Shown here piece by piece: positions 9,853 to 16,430 of a stretch of DNA of 64,000 bases; position 1 is the stretch's first letter, and every line of letters starts with the position of its first letter. This stretch comes from Flavobacterium sp. AG291. Lineage in GTDB: Bacteria; Bacteroidota; Bacteroidia; Flavobacteriales; Flavobacteriaceae. The stretch is from the NCBI RefSeq assembly GCF_003350375.1, contig NZ_QQAR01000005.1, forward strand, positions 150,811-214,810, read 5' to 3'. The position numbers and the translations under genes are program-made. Under the pieces are notes generated by a model. That model did no database searches. It had not been told where the DNA came from and saw only the letters and a list, made by a program, of their open reading frames with translations.

Positions 9853-10623
9853 TTAATCTCTGCTTGATAGTTTAGCGAATAGTCTTAAGAACTCAACATA
9901 TAACCATACAAGAGTAACCATAAGCCCCATAGCTCCAAACCACTCCATGTATTTTGGCAGACGCTGTTGTGCGCTTTTCTCGATAAGATCAAAATCAAGG
10001 AAAAGGTTAAGTGCAGCAATAATAATTACAAACACACTAATACCAATACTCATAAGAGAGTTATTTTGGATTGAGTGGATTGGCATAAAACCAAAGAAAC
10101 TCATTATCCACGAAATCAGGTAATAGGTAGCAATTGCCAGCGTAGCGGCAATTACAATTGATTTAAACTGCTCAGTTACTTTAACAATACGGAATCTATA
10201 TAAACCGAAACATACTATAAACGTTACAAAAGTTGCAATTACTGCCTGTATAGCAACGCCTGGGTAAGCCGCATTTATAATAAGCGTAATACCTCCTATG
10301 AATAAACCTTCAAATAAAGCATAAGCCGGTGCAAGATAGCGTGATGTAGCCGGCTTAAAGCTTGCTACAAGCACCGATACAAAACCAAGAACAGCACCCG
10401 CAATAGCAAGAGGCAGCGGATTAGACCCATTAACCGCCATATACCATACGGTAAATGCACCCGTTAGCAACAACAGTAAAAGGATAAAACTCTTGTTTAC
10501 CGCTCCGTTTACCGTCATGGTGTTATTGTAATCAACAAGTACATTACCTTCAGCATCATAAATAGTGTCTGCCTTTGCAAATGACTTATTACTTAAAAAA
10601 GGATTTTTCGATTTGAATTCCAT
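9853..10623 (-). CDS. Bax inhibitor-1 / YccA family membrane protein
   Basis: A 256-residue integral membrane protein with about 40 cytoplasmic residues at the N-terminus, then seven hydrophobic segments (about residues 45-65, 72-90, 98-118, 123-143, 153-172, 184-206 and 225-250). It fits the YccA/HflBKC-type BI-1 branch of bacteria ('MTVNGAVNKSFILLLLLL', 'FEGLFIGGITL', 'WFGAMGLMVTLVWLYVEFLRLF'). Members conduct or leak cations (BsYetJ) or interact with FtsH (YccA); which applies here is not known. Single gene with a good -7 element at 10645-10652. Confidence 0.88.
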   Translation of the reverse strand: MEFKSKNPFLSNKSFAKADTIYDAEGNVLVDYNNTMTVNGAVNKSFILLLLLLTGAFTVWYMAVNGSNPLPLAIAGAVLGFVSVLVASFKPATSRYLAPAYALFEGLFIGGITLIINAAYPGVAIQAVIATFVTFIVCFGLYRFRIVKVTEQFKSIVIAATLAIATYYLISWIMSFFGFMPIHSIQNNSLMSIGISVFVIIIAALNLFLDFDLIEKSAQQRLPKYMEWFGAMGLMVTLVWLYVEFLRLFAKLSSRD

Positions 10624-10644
10624 TGTGTTTTTTGTTTAGTAGTC

Positions 10645-10652
10645 CAAATATA
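10645..10652 (-). promoter_or_regulatory. Promoter -7 element of Bax inhibitor-1 gene
   Basis: TATATTTG on the minus strand, 22 bp before the start codon, preceded by a T-rich run. Confidence 0.5.
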
Positions 10653-10663
10653 TAAAAAAAATT

Positions 10664-10756
10664 GTTGTCGGTTGTCAGTTGTTGGTTGCCGGAAAACATC
10701 AACCATAATCTGTGCCAGAAAACTATCTGACAACCATCAACCGACAACTAACAACC
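10664..10756. repeat. Intergenic palindrome, GTTGTCGGTTGTCAG family (copy 1)
   Basis: Left part is rich in GTTGTCGGTTGTCAG and right part in CAACCGACAAC, so the two ends can pair. The repeat fills the gap between two minus-strand genes. A second copy is at 20490-20563. Confidence 0.65.
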
Positions 10757-10758
10757 AC

Positions 10759-11214
10759 TTACACCAGTTTTTTCAGCCTGAGTATCATTCCCAGGTGAAT
10801 TCCCTCATGGTAGTTGTTAAAAGCTATAGCGTCTTCAATAGTATCAAGGCCAAAACCAAGTTCACTCTTTCTCGCGTTATATGTGGTAAAGATTCCGTTT
10901 CGGTAATCTTCCTCCGTTTTTTGTATGGTAGAGAACAGCAGTGCTTTCATTTCATCAACCTCCGCCTGTGTTACATCGCGTTCCGGTTTTGTTCCACGCA
11001 TGTACATAGCTACAAGCTCGTCGCTAAGTGTAGTAGACAGTCCTGCACCCTTATACACCAGTATTTGCTGTGAAACCATAATATGTCCTATGTGCCACAT
11101 CAGGTTATTGTTCCATCCGTCAGGAATTTTATTAAGCTGCTCAAGGGTATAATTATCCAGCAGTCGTGCGTAAATCTCTCTGCTGGTGCGTGTAATTTTA
11201 AATTCTGCTTCCAT
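10759..11214 (-). CDS. DinB-family four-helix metal-binding protein
   Basis: A 151-residue protein with the DinB/YfiT three-histidine pattern: 'LMWHIGHIMVSQ' (about residues 40-46) and 'NNYHEGIHLGMILRL' near the C-terminus. The fold is a four-helix bundle with a metal site, used by bacillithiol/mycothiol transferases and by many proteins of unknown role. A thiol-dependent S-transferase activity is possible but unproven. Its 3' end abuts the palindromic repeat at 10664-10756. Confidence 0.82.
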   Translation of the reverse strand: MEAEFKITRTSREIYARLLDNYTLEQLNKIPDGWNNNLMWHIGHIMVSQQILVYKGAGLSTTLSDELVAMYMRGTKPERDVTQAEVDEMKALLFSTIQKTEEDYRNGIFTTYNARKSELGFGLDTIEDAIAFNNYHEGIHLGMILRLKKLV

Positions 11215-11289
11215 TGTAGTTTGTTGTTTATTGGGATACGAATTTATGGAAAGAAATGAGAACGGTGAAAATATACCAACCTGAAATTT

Positions 11290-11297
11290 TACATTTG
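11290..11297 (+). promoter_or_regulatory. Promoter -7 element very close to the ArsC-like start
   Basis: TACATTTG matches TAnnTTTG and ends 5 bp before the ATG at 11302. If used, the transcript would be leaderless or nearly so. Confidence 0.45.
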
Positions 11298-11301
11298 CAG
11301 T

Positions 11302-11652
11302 ATGAAAGCAATATTTTACCTTAAGACCTGCGACACCTGCAGAAAGATCATAAAATCACTTCCAAACATTGAGGGCTTTACGCTTCGCGAAATAAAAACG
11401 GAGCCTATTACTGTAAAAGAACTGGAAGAAATGCATCGCCTTGCCGGCAGTTATGAGGCACTCTTTAGCCGTAAGGCAACGCTTTACAAAGAGCGTGGCA
11501 TGAAAGACATGACGCTTAACGAAGATGATTACAAAACATACATACTGGAACATTATACTTTTTTGAGTCGCCCTGTTATTATAGATGGCGATAAAATATT
11601 TGTAGGCAACAGCAAGGCCGTTGTCGCAGAAGCCATAGCACACCTGAGCTAA
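11302..11652 (+). CDS. ArsC/Spx-family thioredoxin-fold protein
   Basis: A 116-residue protein of the ArsC/Spx/MgsR family: 'YLKTCDTCRKII' gives a CxxC near residues 10-13. It also has 'ELEEMHRLAGSYEALFSRKATLYKERG' and the closing 'RPVIIDGDKIFVGNSKAVV' typical of the family. Real arsenate reductases of this type use Cys12; Spx is a transcription regulator that contacts RNA polymerase. No arsenic genes are nearby, so a reductase or a regulator is equally possible. Its TAA overlaps the ATG of the EamA transporter by one base, so the two are co-translated. Confidence 0.82.
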   Translation: MKAIFYLKTCDTCRKIIKSLPNIEGFTLREIKTEPITVKELEEMHRLAGSYEALFSRKATLYKERGMKDMTLNEDDYKTYILEHYTFLSRPVIIDGDKIFVGNSKAVVAEAIAHLS

Positions 11653-12551
11653 TGGGCAAACGCAACCTCGCCCTGATAGCTGCTACGGTAGTATCTGTCA
11701 TTTACGGAGTTACTTTTACCATTGCTAAAGACGTTATGCCTGCCTATGTAAAACCTTTTGGTTTCATTGTGTTGCGCGTTGGCGGTTCGGCAGTGCTGTT
11801 TTGGTTATGCTCCCTGTTTGTTGATAAAGAAAAAATAGACCTTAAAGATTTCCCGCGCATTGTTGCTGCGGCCTTCTTTGGTGTGGCCTTTAATATGCTT
11901 ACATTTTTTGAAGGTTTGAGCCTTACCTCGCCTATTATGGCATCGGTACTGATGGTTACTACCCCAATGATAGTATTGGTCCTCTCGGCAATTATTATGA
12001 AAGAAAAGATACTGGGCAAAAAAGCGCTGGGTATTTTTCTTGGACTGGGCGGAACCGTACTGCTAATACTTTACGGAAAGTCTGTTGGCAATGCCGATAA
12101 TGCCCTTTGGGGTAATTTTTTGGTATTCGTCAACGCTATATCATATGGCTTGTACCTCATTATTGTGAAGAAACTAATGGACAAATACGATCCCTTTGCT
12201 TTTGTAAAATGGATATACCTCTTTGGATTCTTTATGGTACTCCCATTTGGTTATCAGCAACTGGCTGAGGTAAACCTTCCGGGATTACCATTTCATATTG
12301 GCGTTAAAGTAGCTTTTGTAGTTATTTTTTCTACTTTCCTGACGTATCTGCTCAACCTGCTTTCGATGAAAGAACTAAAGCCCACCACCGTTGCGGTATT
12401 TATTTACCTGCAGCCGTTTTTTGCAACAGTATTTGCCATAGGATTGGGTAAAGATGAGCTTAGTATCGTAAAACTGCTTTCGGCTTTACTGATATTTGTG
12501 GGAGTGTACCTGGTTACCATGACCGGGAGGAAAGTGAGCAGTGGTCAGTAA
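11652..12551 (+). CDS. EamA/DMT superfamily transporter
   Basis: A 299-residue membrane protein with ten hydrophobic segments arranged as two EamA halves (about 5-140 and 150-290). It carries 'SPIMASVLMVTTPMIVLVLSA' at the end of the first half and 'LKPTTVAVFIYLQPFFATVFA' in the second, the usual EamA signatures. The family exports metabolites or amino acids; the substrate here is unknown. It overlaps the ArsC-like gene by one base (TAATG), so the pair forms one operon. Confidence 0.88.
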   Translation: MGKRNLALIAATVVSVIYGVTFTIAKDVMPAYVKPFGFIVLRVGGSAVLFWLCSLFVDKEKIDLKDFPRIVAAAFFGVAFNMLTFFEGLSLTSPIMASVLMVTTPMIVLVLSAIIMKEKILGKKALGIFLGLGGTVLLILYGKSVGNADNALWGNFLVFVNAISYGLYLIIVKKLMDKYDPFAFVKWIYLFGFFMVLPFGYQQLAEVNLPGLPFHIGVKVAFVVIFSTFLTYLLNLLSMKELKPTTVAVFIYLQPFFATVFAIGLGKDELSIVKLLSALLIFVGVYLVTMTGRKVSSGQ

Positions 12552-12575
12552 TCAGTTTTCAGTCTCAGTTTTCAT

Positions 12576-12670
12576 TTAACCACAATGGGCACAATCCCGA
12601 CAGCTATCGGGAGCACTAAGAACAGAACACTTTGTGAACTTGGTGCCTGCTTTGCGGTCTTTGTGGTTAA
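12576..12670. repeat. TTAACCACAA...TTGTGGTTAA hairpin repeat (copy 1)
   Basis: Starts TTAACCACAATGGGCACAA and ends CGGTCTTTGTGGTTAA, so the ends are reverse complements. Inside is a second hairpin (CCCGACAGCTATCGGG). Other copies are at 16943, 28000 and 52195. Confidence 0.75.
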
Positions 12671-12675
12671 ACTGC

Positions 12676-13179
12676 TTACTGAACACTATTATTCACAAAC
12701 CATTCCTTCAAAGTTGGAAAAATCATGTTTGAAACCTTAAGTATAGGGTTAAAGAACATCGATTTATCCAATGTTTCCTGTGAAGCGAATGTATTATTGA
12801 AGTTGATTTTTACAAATAGGGTAAGCACTACGCTTACTACCAATATCATTCGCAGCAAACCAAAGAATGCTCCAAGTATACGGTTCATAAGGCCAAGTCC
12901 GGAGAAATCGGCAATTTTGGTAAGCACTTTTGCCAGCAATGTGATACCCACAACCACAGCAATAAATGTTATTATGAATGCCGTAATAGCTGCTGTTTTA
13001 GGATCTTCGGGAAGGCTGCCATCGAGATAGTGCCCCACAGCACCCGAGAATTTAATGGCAACATAAATCCCTAAAAGCAGTGAAACCAGTGATGCCAACT
13101 CAACAAACAGGCCTTTGCGAAGCCCATTGATAACACCCCAAACCAAAAAACAGAACAGTATAATATCTAAAAAAGTCAT
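12676..13179 (-). CDS. cvpA: CvpA family membrane protein
   Basis: A 167-residue protein with four hydrophobic helices (about 2-18, 25-45, 65-90 and 100-125). It shows the CvpA start 'FLDIILFCFLVWGVINGLRKGLFVELASLVSLLLGIY' pattern (given here in pieces: 'FLDIILFCFLVWGVING', 'RKGLFVELASLVSLLLG'). CvpA is needed for colicin V production in E. coli and for bile or envelope stress resistance in others; the mechanism is unknown. Single gene, inner membrane. Confidence 0.85.
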   Translation of the reverse strand: MTFLDIILFCFLVWGVINGLRKGLFVELASLVSLLLGIYVAIKFSGAVGHYLDGSLPEDPKTAAITAFIITFIAVVVGITLLAKVLTKIADFSGLGLMNRILGAFFGLLRMILVVSVVLTLFVKINFNNTFASQETLDKSMFFNPILKVSNMIFPTLKEWFVNNSVQ

Positions 13180-13242
13180 ATGGCAAAGGTAAGCCCTGCT
13201 GCACAGAAACGAAAGGCAGATGCTGATTAAATTTCAAGTCAC

Positions 13243-13250
13243 TATCTTTG
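13243..13250 (+). promoter_or_regulatory. Promoter -7 element of the 118-aa hypothetical gene
   Basis: TATCTTTG matches TAnnTTTG, 18 bp before the ATG at 13269. Confidence 0.55.
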
Positions 13251-13268
13251 CGGCTTTAAAACACTATA

Positions 13269-13625
13269 ATGTCAAGAGACGAACAACTAAAACAGCGCTG
13301 GGAACAGCTTGTCACTATATTATCCGACCGATTTGCCGATGGCGATACCCTTGACCTTGATGCCATAATTTACCTTATTGGTGTTCAGGAGTTGGGTCAG
13401 TTTAACCGAAAATTTAAAAAAGACGAAAAAGTAAACCTTATGCATATTGCTATTTGCCGTTTGCTGGAGCCTTTTGGCTATTACGAATTTGCCTTTTTTG
13501 ATGAAGACGGCTGGCCCCATTATACGGTTAAGGAAGAATTGCCATCGCTAAAAGCCGGAGAGCAAAGCATACTTATGAAAGGTGCGATAGTAGACTATTT
13601 CCTGGAAAAAGGGCTTATAGCATAA
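13269..13625 (+). CDS. Conserved hypothetical protein of Flavobacteriia
   Basis: A 118-residue soluble acidic protein with no signal peptide or membrane helix. It contains 'LDLDAIIYLIGVQELGQ', 'FKKDEKVNLMHIAICRLLEPFGYYEF' and 'FDEDGWPHYTV'. The mix of helices with a following beta strand and acidic loop looks like a small single-domain protein. I know of no characterised relative. It has its own promoter (13243-13250) and a strong terminator (13643-13670), so it is monocistronic. Confidence 0.75.
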   Translation: MSRDEQLKQRWEQLVTILSDRFADGDTLDLDAIIYLIGVQELGQFNRKFKKDEKVNLMHIAICRLLEPFGYYEFAFFDEDGWPHYTVKEELPSLKAGEQSILMKGAIVDYFLEKGLIA

Positions 13626-13640
13626 GTGCCTGGAAAACTA

Positions 13641-13768
13641 AAAAAAGCCCCCGCAATAGCGGGGGCTTTTCGTTGGAAAAAACTACATATTTGTGGGGGC
13701 AAAAATATGTGTGCCCGTTTTTACACAGGACTTAAATAGGGACGTAAATCCCTATACTTAAACTTAAA
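13641..13768 (-). ncRNA. Candidate small RNA, unit 0 of the boxed family
   Basis: Minus-strand unit with upstream box TTTACCTCA (13811-13819), 28 bp spacer and -7 element TAGCTTTA (13775-13782). The predicted RNA has hairpin TAGGGA/TCCCTA (13737-13754), then a stem CATATTT/AAATATG around a CCCCC loop (13686-13709), then the GC-rich terminator at 13643-13670. No reading frame of note. Its -7 differs from consensus in the last base only. Confidence 0.55.
13643..13670. terminator. Bidirectional terminator: 118-aa gene (+) and small RNA unit 0 (-)
   Basis: Perfect hairpin AAAAGCCCCCGC / GCGGGGGCTTTT with a 4-base loop. Both sides carry A/T tracts, so it can end transcripts on both strands. Confidence 0.85.
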
Positions 13769-13774
13769 CCATGA

Positions 13775-13819
13775 TAAAGCTACCGGAAATAAATATGCCT
13801 GCATAATTAATGAGGTAAA
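13775..13819 (-). promoter_or_regulatory. Boxed promoter of unit 0
   Basis: TTTACCTCA at 13811-13819, exactly 28 bp, then TAGCTTTA at 13775-13782 (minus strand). Confidence 0.6.
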
Positions 13820-13865
13820 GGCAGGCATTATGCAGGTAAACTGCTTTTTTTTTGACTAAAAGGCA

Positions 13866-13987
13866 TTAAAAAACCGGTGCAGTAAGCCCACCGGTTTTTC
13901 TTTTGTAAAATCCGGCATCCCTACCGGACACCTGCCGAAGCAGGATTTTCCCAACCAACCAATTAATCAAACCTCTAAAGGCTTAAT
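13866..13987 (-). ncRNA. Candidate small RNA, unit A of the boxed family
   Basis: Upstream box TTAACCTCA (14030-14038, one base off), 28 bp spacer and -7 element TAAGTTTG (13994-14001). The RNA begins near 13987 and shares a GATTAATTGGTTGG-like 5' segment with units C, D, G and H. It folds into stacked hairpins around 13909-13950 and ends in terminator ACCGGTG/CACCGGT (13873-13895) with six U residues. It lacks the CCCCC loop found in its neighbours. Confidence 0.55.
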
Positions 13988-13993
13988 CTGTAC

Positions 13994-14038
13994 CAAACTT
14001 ACGGCGGGAATTGATAGAATAAAAATTTTTGAGGTTAA
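13994..14038 (-). promoter_or_regulatory. Boxed promoter of unit A
   Basis: TTAACCTCA at 14030-14038, 28 bp, TAAGTTTG at 13994-14001 (minus strand). Confidence 0.6.
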
Positions 14039-14104
14039 GATTATCGTTTCATCGGTAAATGAACCATATATCGACGAATGACATAGTAAAACGATACTTT
14101 TTTA

Positions 14105-14221
14105 TGAAAAAAACCTGAGGGTGGTTCCTCAGGTTTACGAATTGTGTTTAGCAAGTACCTGAAAATAGCCTTAACAAAATAACTACCGTGGGGGATCGGT
14201 ATATCTTAACTATCACAGGAT
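14105..14221 (-). ncRNA. Candidate small RNA, unit B of the boxed family
   Basis: Box TTTACCGCA (14264-14272, one base off), 28 bp spacer and -7 TATGTTTG (14228-14235). The RNA carries a hairpin ACCG/CGGT with a CCCCC-containing loop (about 14186-14201) and ends in terminator AAACCTGAGG/CCTCAGGTTT (14111-14136). The sequence between is unlike the other units, so only promoter, C-rich loop and terminator are conserved. Confidence 0.55.
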
Positions 14222-14227
14222 TTAAAG

Positions 14228-14272
14228 CAAACATACAAGCGATATAATTGCTAAAAAATTTTATGCGGTAAA
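14228..14272 (-). promoter_or_regulatory. Boxed promoter of unit B
   Basis: TTTACCGCA at 14264-14272, 28 bp, TATGTTTG at 14228-14235 (minus strand). Confidence 0.6.
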
Positions 14273-14333
14273 ACAGTCAAAAATGTAGGTTAACCGTAGA
14301 AATATCAAGGTTTTGTACGTATTTTCAGGTAAT

Positions 14334-14458
14334 AAAAAATCCTGAGCTGGTTACTCAGGATTTTTTATAATAGCTTATTTGTGGGGGCAAATAGCGCTTT
14401 GTAAAAATAAACCTGCCGCGCTAACGGCAGGCCATAAACCAATCAACCAATCTTAAAT
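14334..14458 (-). ncRNA. Candidate small RNA, unit C of the boxed family
   Basis: Box TTTACCTCA (14501-14509), 28 bp spacer and -7 TACGTTTG (14465-14472). The 5' end has the shared segment GATTTAAGATTGGTTGATTG. Next come hairpin CCTGCCG/CGGCAGG (about 14412-14432) and the TATTTG/CAAATA hairpin with a CCCCCA loop (14376-14393). The terminator is TCCTGAG/CTCAGGA with a T-tract. It is closely similar to unit D, 230 bp away, suggesting a tandem duplication. Confidence 0.65.
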
Positions 14459-14464
14459 CCATAA

Positions 14465-14509
14465 CAAACGTACGGCGGGTTTTACTATTAAAAAATTTTA
14501 TGAGGTAAA
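14465..14509 (-). promoter_or_regulatory. Boxed promoter of unit C
   Basis: TTTACCTCA at 14501-14509, 28 bp, TACGTTTG at 14465-14472 (minus strand). The conserved stretch extends upstream with GTTAACCGACACATTTTTAC. Confidence 0.65.
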
Positions 14510-14565
14510 GGGTAAAAATGTGTCGGTTAACTCAACAAATGAACGAAGTTTGACATCAATAAATA

Positions 14566-14692
14566 AAAAATCCTGAGTAACCAGCTCAGGATTTTTTATA
14601 ATAGCTTATTTGTGGGGGCAAATAGCTGTTTTGTAAAATTTGTGCCTGCTGCGGGGGAACAGCAATGCGTAAACCAATCAACCAATCTAAAT
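14566..14692 (-). ncRNA. Candidate small RNA, unit D of the boxed family
   Basis: Box TTTACCTCA (14735-14743), 28 bp spacer and -7 TACGTTTG (14699-14706). Two C-rich loops are present: TGCTG/CAGCA around CCCCC (14647-14664) and TATTTG/CAAATA around CCCCCA (14607-14624). It ends in terminator TCCTGAG/CTCAGGA (14571-14591). It is the copy most like units G and H at 24 kb. Confidence 0.65.
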
Positions 14693-14698
14693 CTGAGA

Positions 14699-14743
14699 CA
14701 AACGTACGACAGGTTTTACTATTAAAAAATTTTATGAGGTAAA
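14699..14743 (-). promoter_or_regulatory. Boxed promoter of unit D
   Basis: TTTACCTCA at 14735-14743, 28 bp, TACGTTTG at 14699-14706 (minus strand). Confidence 0.65.
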
Positions 14744-14789
14744 GGGTGAAAATGTGTCGGTTAATAATGTTTCTGGTTGAAACTTTTAG

Positions 14790-14852
14790 GGTTATTGTTT
14801 TGTGAAGATCACAAAACAAGCCTGACCGTGGGGGCGGTGCAGGACTTTTCTC
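14790..14852 (-). ncRNA. Candidate small RNA, unit E (no box)
   Basis: A -7 element TATGTTTG (14859-14866) is followed by a hairpin CCTG(CA)CCG/CGG(T)CAGG with a CCCCCA loop (14821-14843). Then comes a long perfect hairpin TTGTTTTGTGA/TCACAAAACAA (14795-14819). It has the C-rich loop of the family but no TTTACCTCA box at the 28-bp position and no strong U-tract, so it is less certain. Confidence 0.4.
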
Positions 14853-14968
14853 TTTAAACAAACATAACCCATTACAAACACAGTTATGAAGATAACATAC
14901 TATATCTGTTTTAAAAAAAAGACTGTAAATGTGTCTGTCAAAAGCAACTTTTAATCGACAAAAGGAAA

Positions 14969-15117
14969 TTAAAAACCCTGTGCGAATAAGGGTAAGCACA
15001 GGGTTTCCGTATTTGGCGCCATGGTCTAAACATTAATGGCACCGGTTGTTTAGTATAAGAACGGGAGTGTACTGTTTTCCTCACAACGGTAAACTGCAGC
15101 TCTTACTTATACTAACG
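14969..15117 (-). ncRNA. Structured RNA candidate upstream of pheS (unit F)
   Basis: About 150 bp with three nested structures: a long stem TTAGTATAAG/CTTATACTAA (15050-15059 with 15106-15115) closing a partly paired interior; a second stem GGTGCCAT/ATGGCGCC; and terminator AAACCCTGTGC/GCACAGGGTTT (14973-15006). The A-tract at the low-coordinate side favours minus-strand transcription, as for units 0-E. Its overall shape, one long interrupted hairpin plus terminator, resembles 6S-like RNAs, but no consensus was matched. It could instead be a pheS-linked element. Confidence 0.4.
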
Positions 15118-15244
15118 CAAATTTGTTGCCAATATTTAATTTGGGGACTGATTTTTTTATGATGAAAATATAAAACCCAAGTTGCATGCTTTAATCGTAA
15201 AAAATTATAGCAACGCTATGATGGCATAACAAATTAAAAATGAC

Positions 15245-15252
15245 TAAATTTG
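15245..15252 (+). promoter_or_regulatory. Promoter -7 element of pheS
   Basis: TAAATTTG matches TAnnTTTG and lies 21 bp before the ATG at 15273. This argues that the upstream ATG at 15240 is not the start. Confidence 0.55.
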
Positions 15253-15272
15253 CTGCACTTTACAAAAGAACG

Positions 15273-16292
15273 ATGATAGATAAGATTAAAGGATATATTG
15301 CAGAAGCAGAAGCATTTACTACTCAAAATAAAGAAGAGCTGGAAGCATTCAGGATTAAGTTTCTTGGTAAAAAAGGCCTTCTAAATGATTTTTTCGCTGA
15401 ATTCAAAGCTGTTCCTAATGAGCAGAAAAAAGAATTCGGACTGGTGGTTAACACACTGAAAAAGACTGCTGAAGAAAAAGTAGCTACCATTCAGGAAGCC
15501 CTTGAAAGCAAAGAAGAAGCTAAAGGCATATATGGTGACCTTACCCGTCCGGGAGAGCCGTTTGCCGTAGGTTCGCGCCATCCTATATCTATTGTTAAGA
15601 ACCAGATTATCGATATCTTCTCTAACATAGGCTTTAACGTAAGTGAAGGTCCGGAAATTGAAGACGACTGGCATAACTTTACAGCACTTAACCTGCCGGA
15701 ATACCATCCGGCACGTGATATGCAGGATACCTTCTTTATCCAGACAAACCCTGATGTGCTGCTTAGAACGCATACCTCATCGGTACAGGTGCGTTATATG
15801 GAAGAGAACAAACCACCTATCCGCACTATTTCTCCGGGAAGGGTATTCAGAAATGAGGCTATATCATCGCGTTCGCACTGTATCTTCCACCAGATAGAAG
15901 GACTTTACATAGACAAAGACGTTTCGTTTGCCGATCTTAAGCAAACACTTTTATACTTTACCAAAGAGATGTTTGGCAAGAGCAAGATCCGTCTTCGCCC
16001 GTCATATTTCCCTTTCACTGAGCCAAGTGCTGAGATTGATATTTACTGGGGCCTTAAGACTGAGACCGATTACAGGATCACCAAAGGTACAGGATGGCTT
16101 GAGATTGGCGGATGCGGTATGGTAGACCCTGCAGTTTTAACCAACTGCGGCATTGATGCTACAAAATATAACGGATTTGCCTTTGGTATGGGTGTAGAGC
16201 GTATTGCGATGCTACAATACCAGATAGGCGACATCAGGATGTTCTATGAAAACGATGTCCGTTTCCTGGAACAATTCAAATCAAGCATATAA
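15273..16292 (+). CDS. pheS: Phenylalanine-tRNA ligase alpha subunit
   Basis: A 339-residue class II synthetase subunit. I chose ATG 15273 ('[15 protein letters not shown]', the usual PheS start) over 15240, because a -7 element overlaps the upstream extension. The N-terminal coiled coil (1-90) is followed by motif 2 with '[12 protein letters not shown]' and '[13 protein letters not shown]', and motif 3 '[22 protein letters not shown]' (written in two parts: '[13 protein letters not shown]', '[11 protein letters not shown]'). The protein pairs with PheT to charge tRNA-Phe. pheT is not adjacent, as is common in Bacteroidota. A terminator follows. Confidence 0.93.
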   Translation: MIDKIKGYIAEAEAFTTQNKEELEAFRIKFLGKKGLLNDFFAEFKAVPNEQKKEFGLVVNTLKKTAEEKVATIQEALESKEEAKGIYGDLTRPGEPFAVGSRHPISIVKNQIIDIFSNIGFNVSEGPEIEDDWHNFTALNLPEYHPARDMQDTFFIQTNPDVLLRTHTSSVQVRYMEENKPPIRTISPGRVFRNEAISSRSHCIFHQIEGLYIDKDVSFADLKQTLLYFTKEMFGKSKIRLRPSYFPFTEPSAEIDIYWGLKTETDYRITKGTGWLEIGGCGMVDPAVLTNCGIDATKYNGFAFGMGVERIAMLQYQIGDIRMFYENDVRFLEQFKSSI

Positions 16293-16297
16293 TACAG

Positions 16298-16322
16298 AAC
16301 CCACCTTATGGTGGGTTTTTTA
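16298..16322 (+). terminator. Intrinsic terminator of pheS
   Basis: Hairpin AACCCACC / GGTGGGTT followed by a T-tract, directly after the pheS stop. Confidence 0.8.
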
Positions 16323-16336
16323 TTTGAGTATGTTCA

Positions 16337-16407
16337 GTCATTGCGAGCGGAATGCAATGGAGCGCGGCAATCTTTTAGATTGCTTCGTCATACCTCCTCG
16401 CAATGAC
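16337..16407. repeat. GTCATTGCGAG...CTCGCAATGAC palindrome (copy 1)
   Basis: Begins GTCATTGCGAG and ends CTCGCAATGAC; the centre CGGCAATCTTTTAGATTGC also folds back. A second copy is at 29975-30046. Confidence 0.75.
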
Positions 16408-16430
16408 GCAGTGTCAATAAAGGACTTCAA

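Noticed and set aside
14586..14999. 137-codon open frame on the minus strand
   Set aside because: It runs through several small-RNA units and their terminators, has no family signature, and its codons follow the RNA repeats.
13641..15117. CRISPR array among the repeated units at 13.6-15.1 kb
   Set aside because: Units are about 120-230 bp, each with a promoter and terminator; there are no short direct repeats with regular spacers and no cas genes.
15240..15272. Upstream ATG as the pheS start
   Set aside because: The -7 element TAAATTTG lies inside this extension, and the next ATG gives the normal PheS N-terminus.
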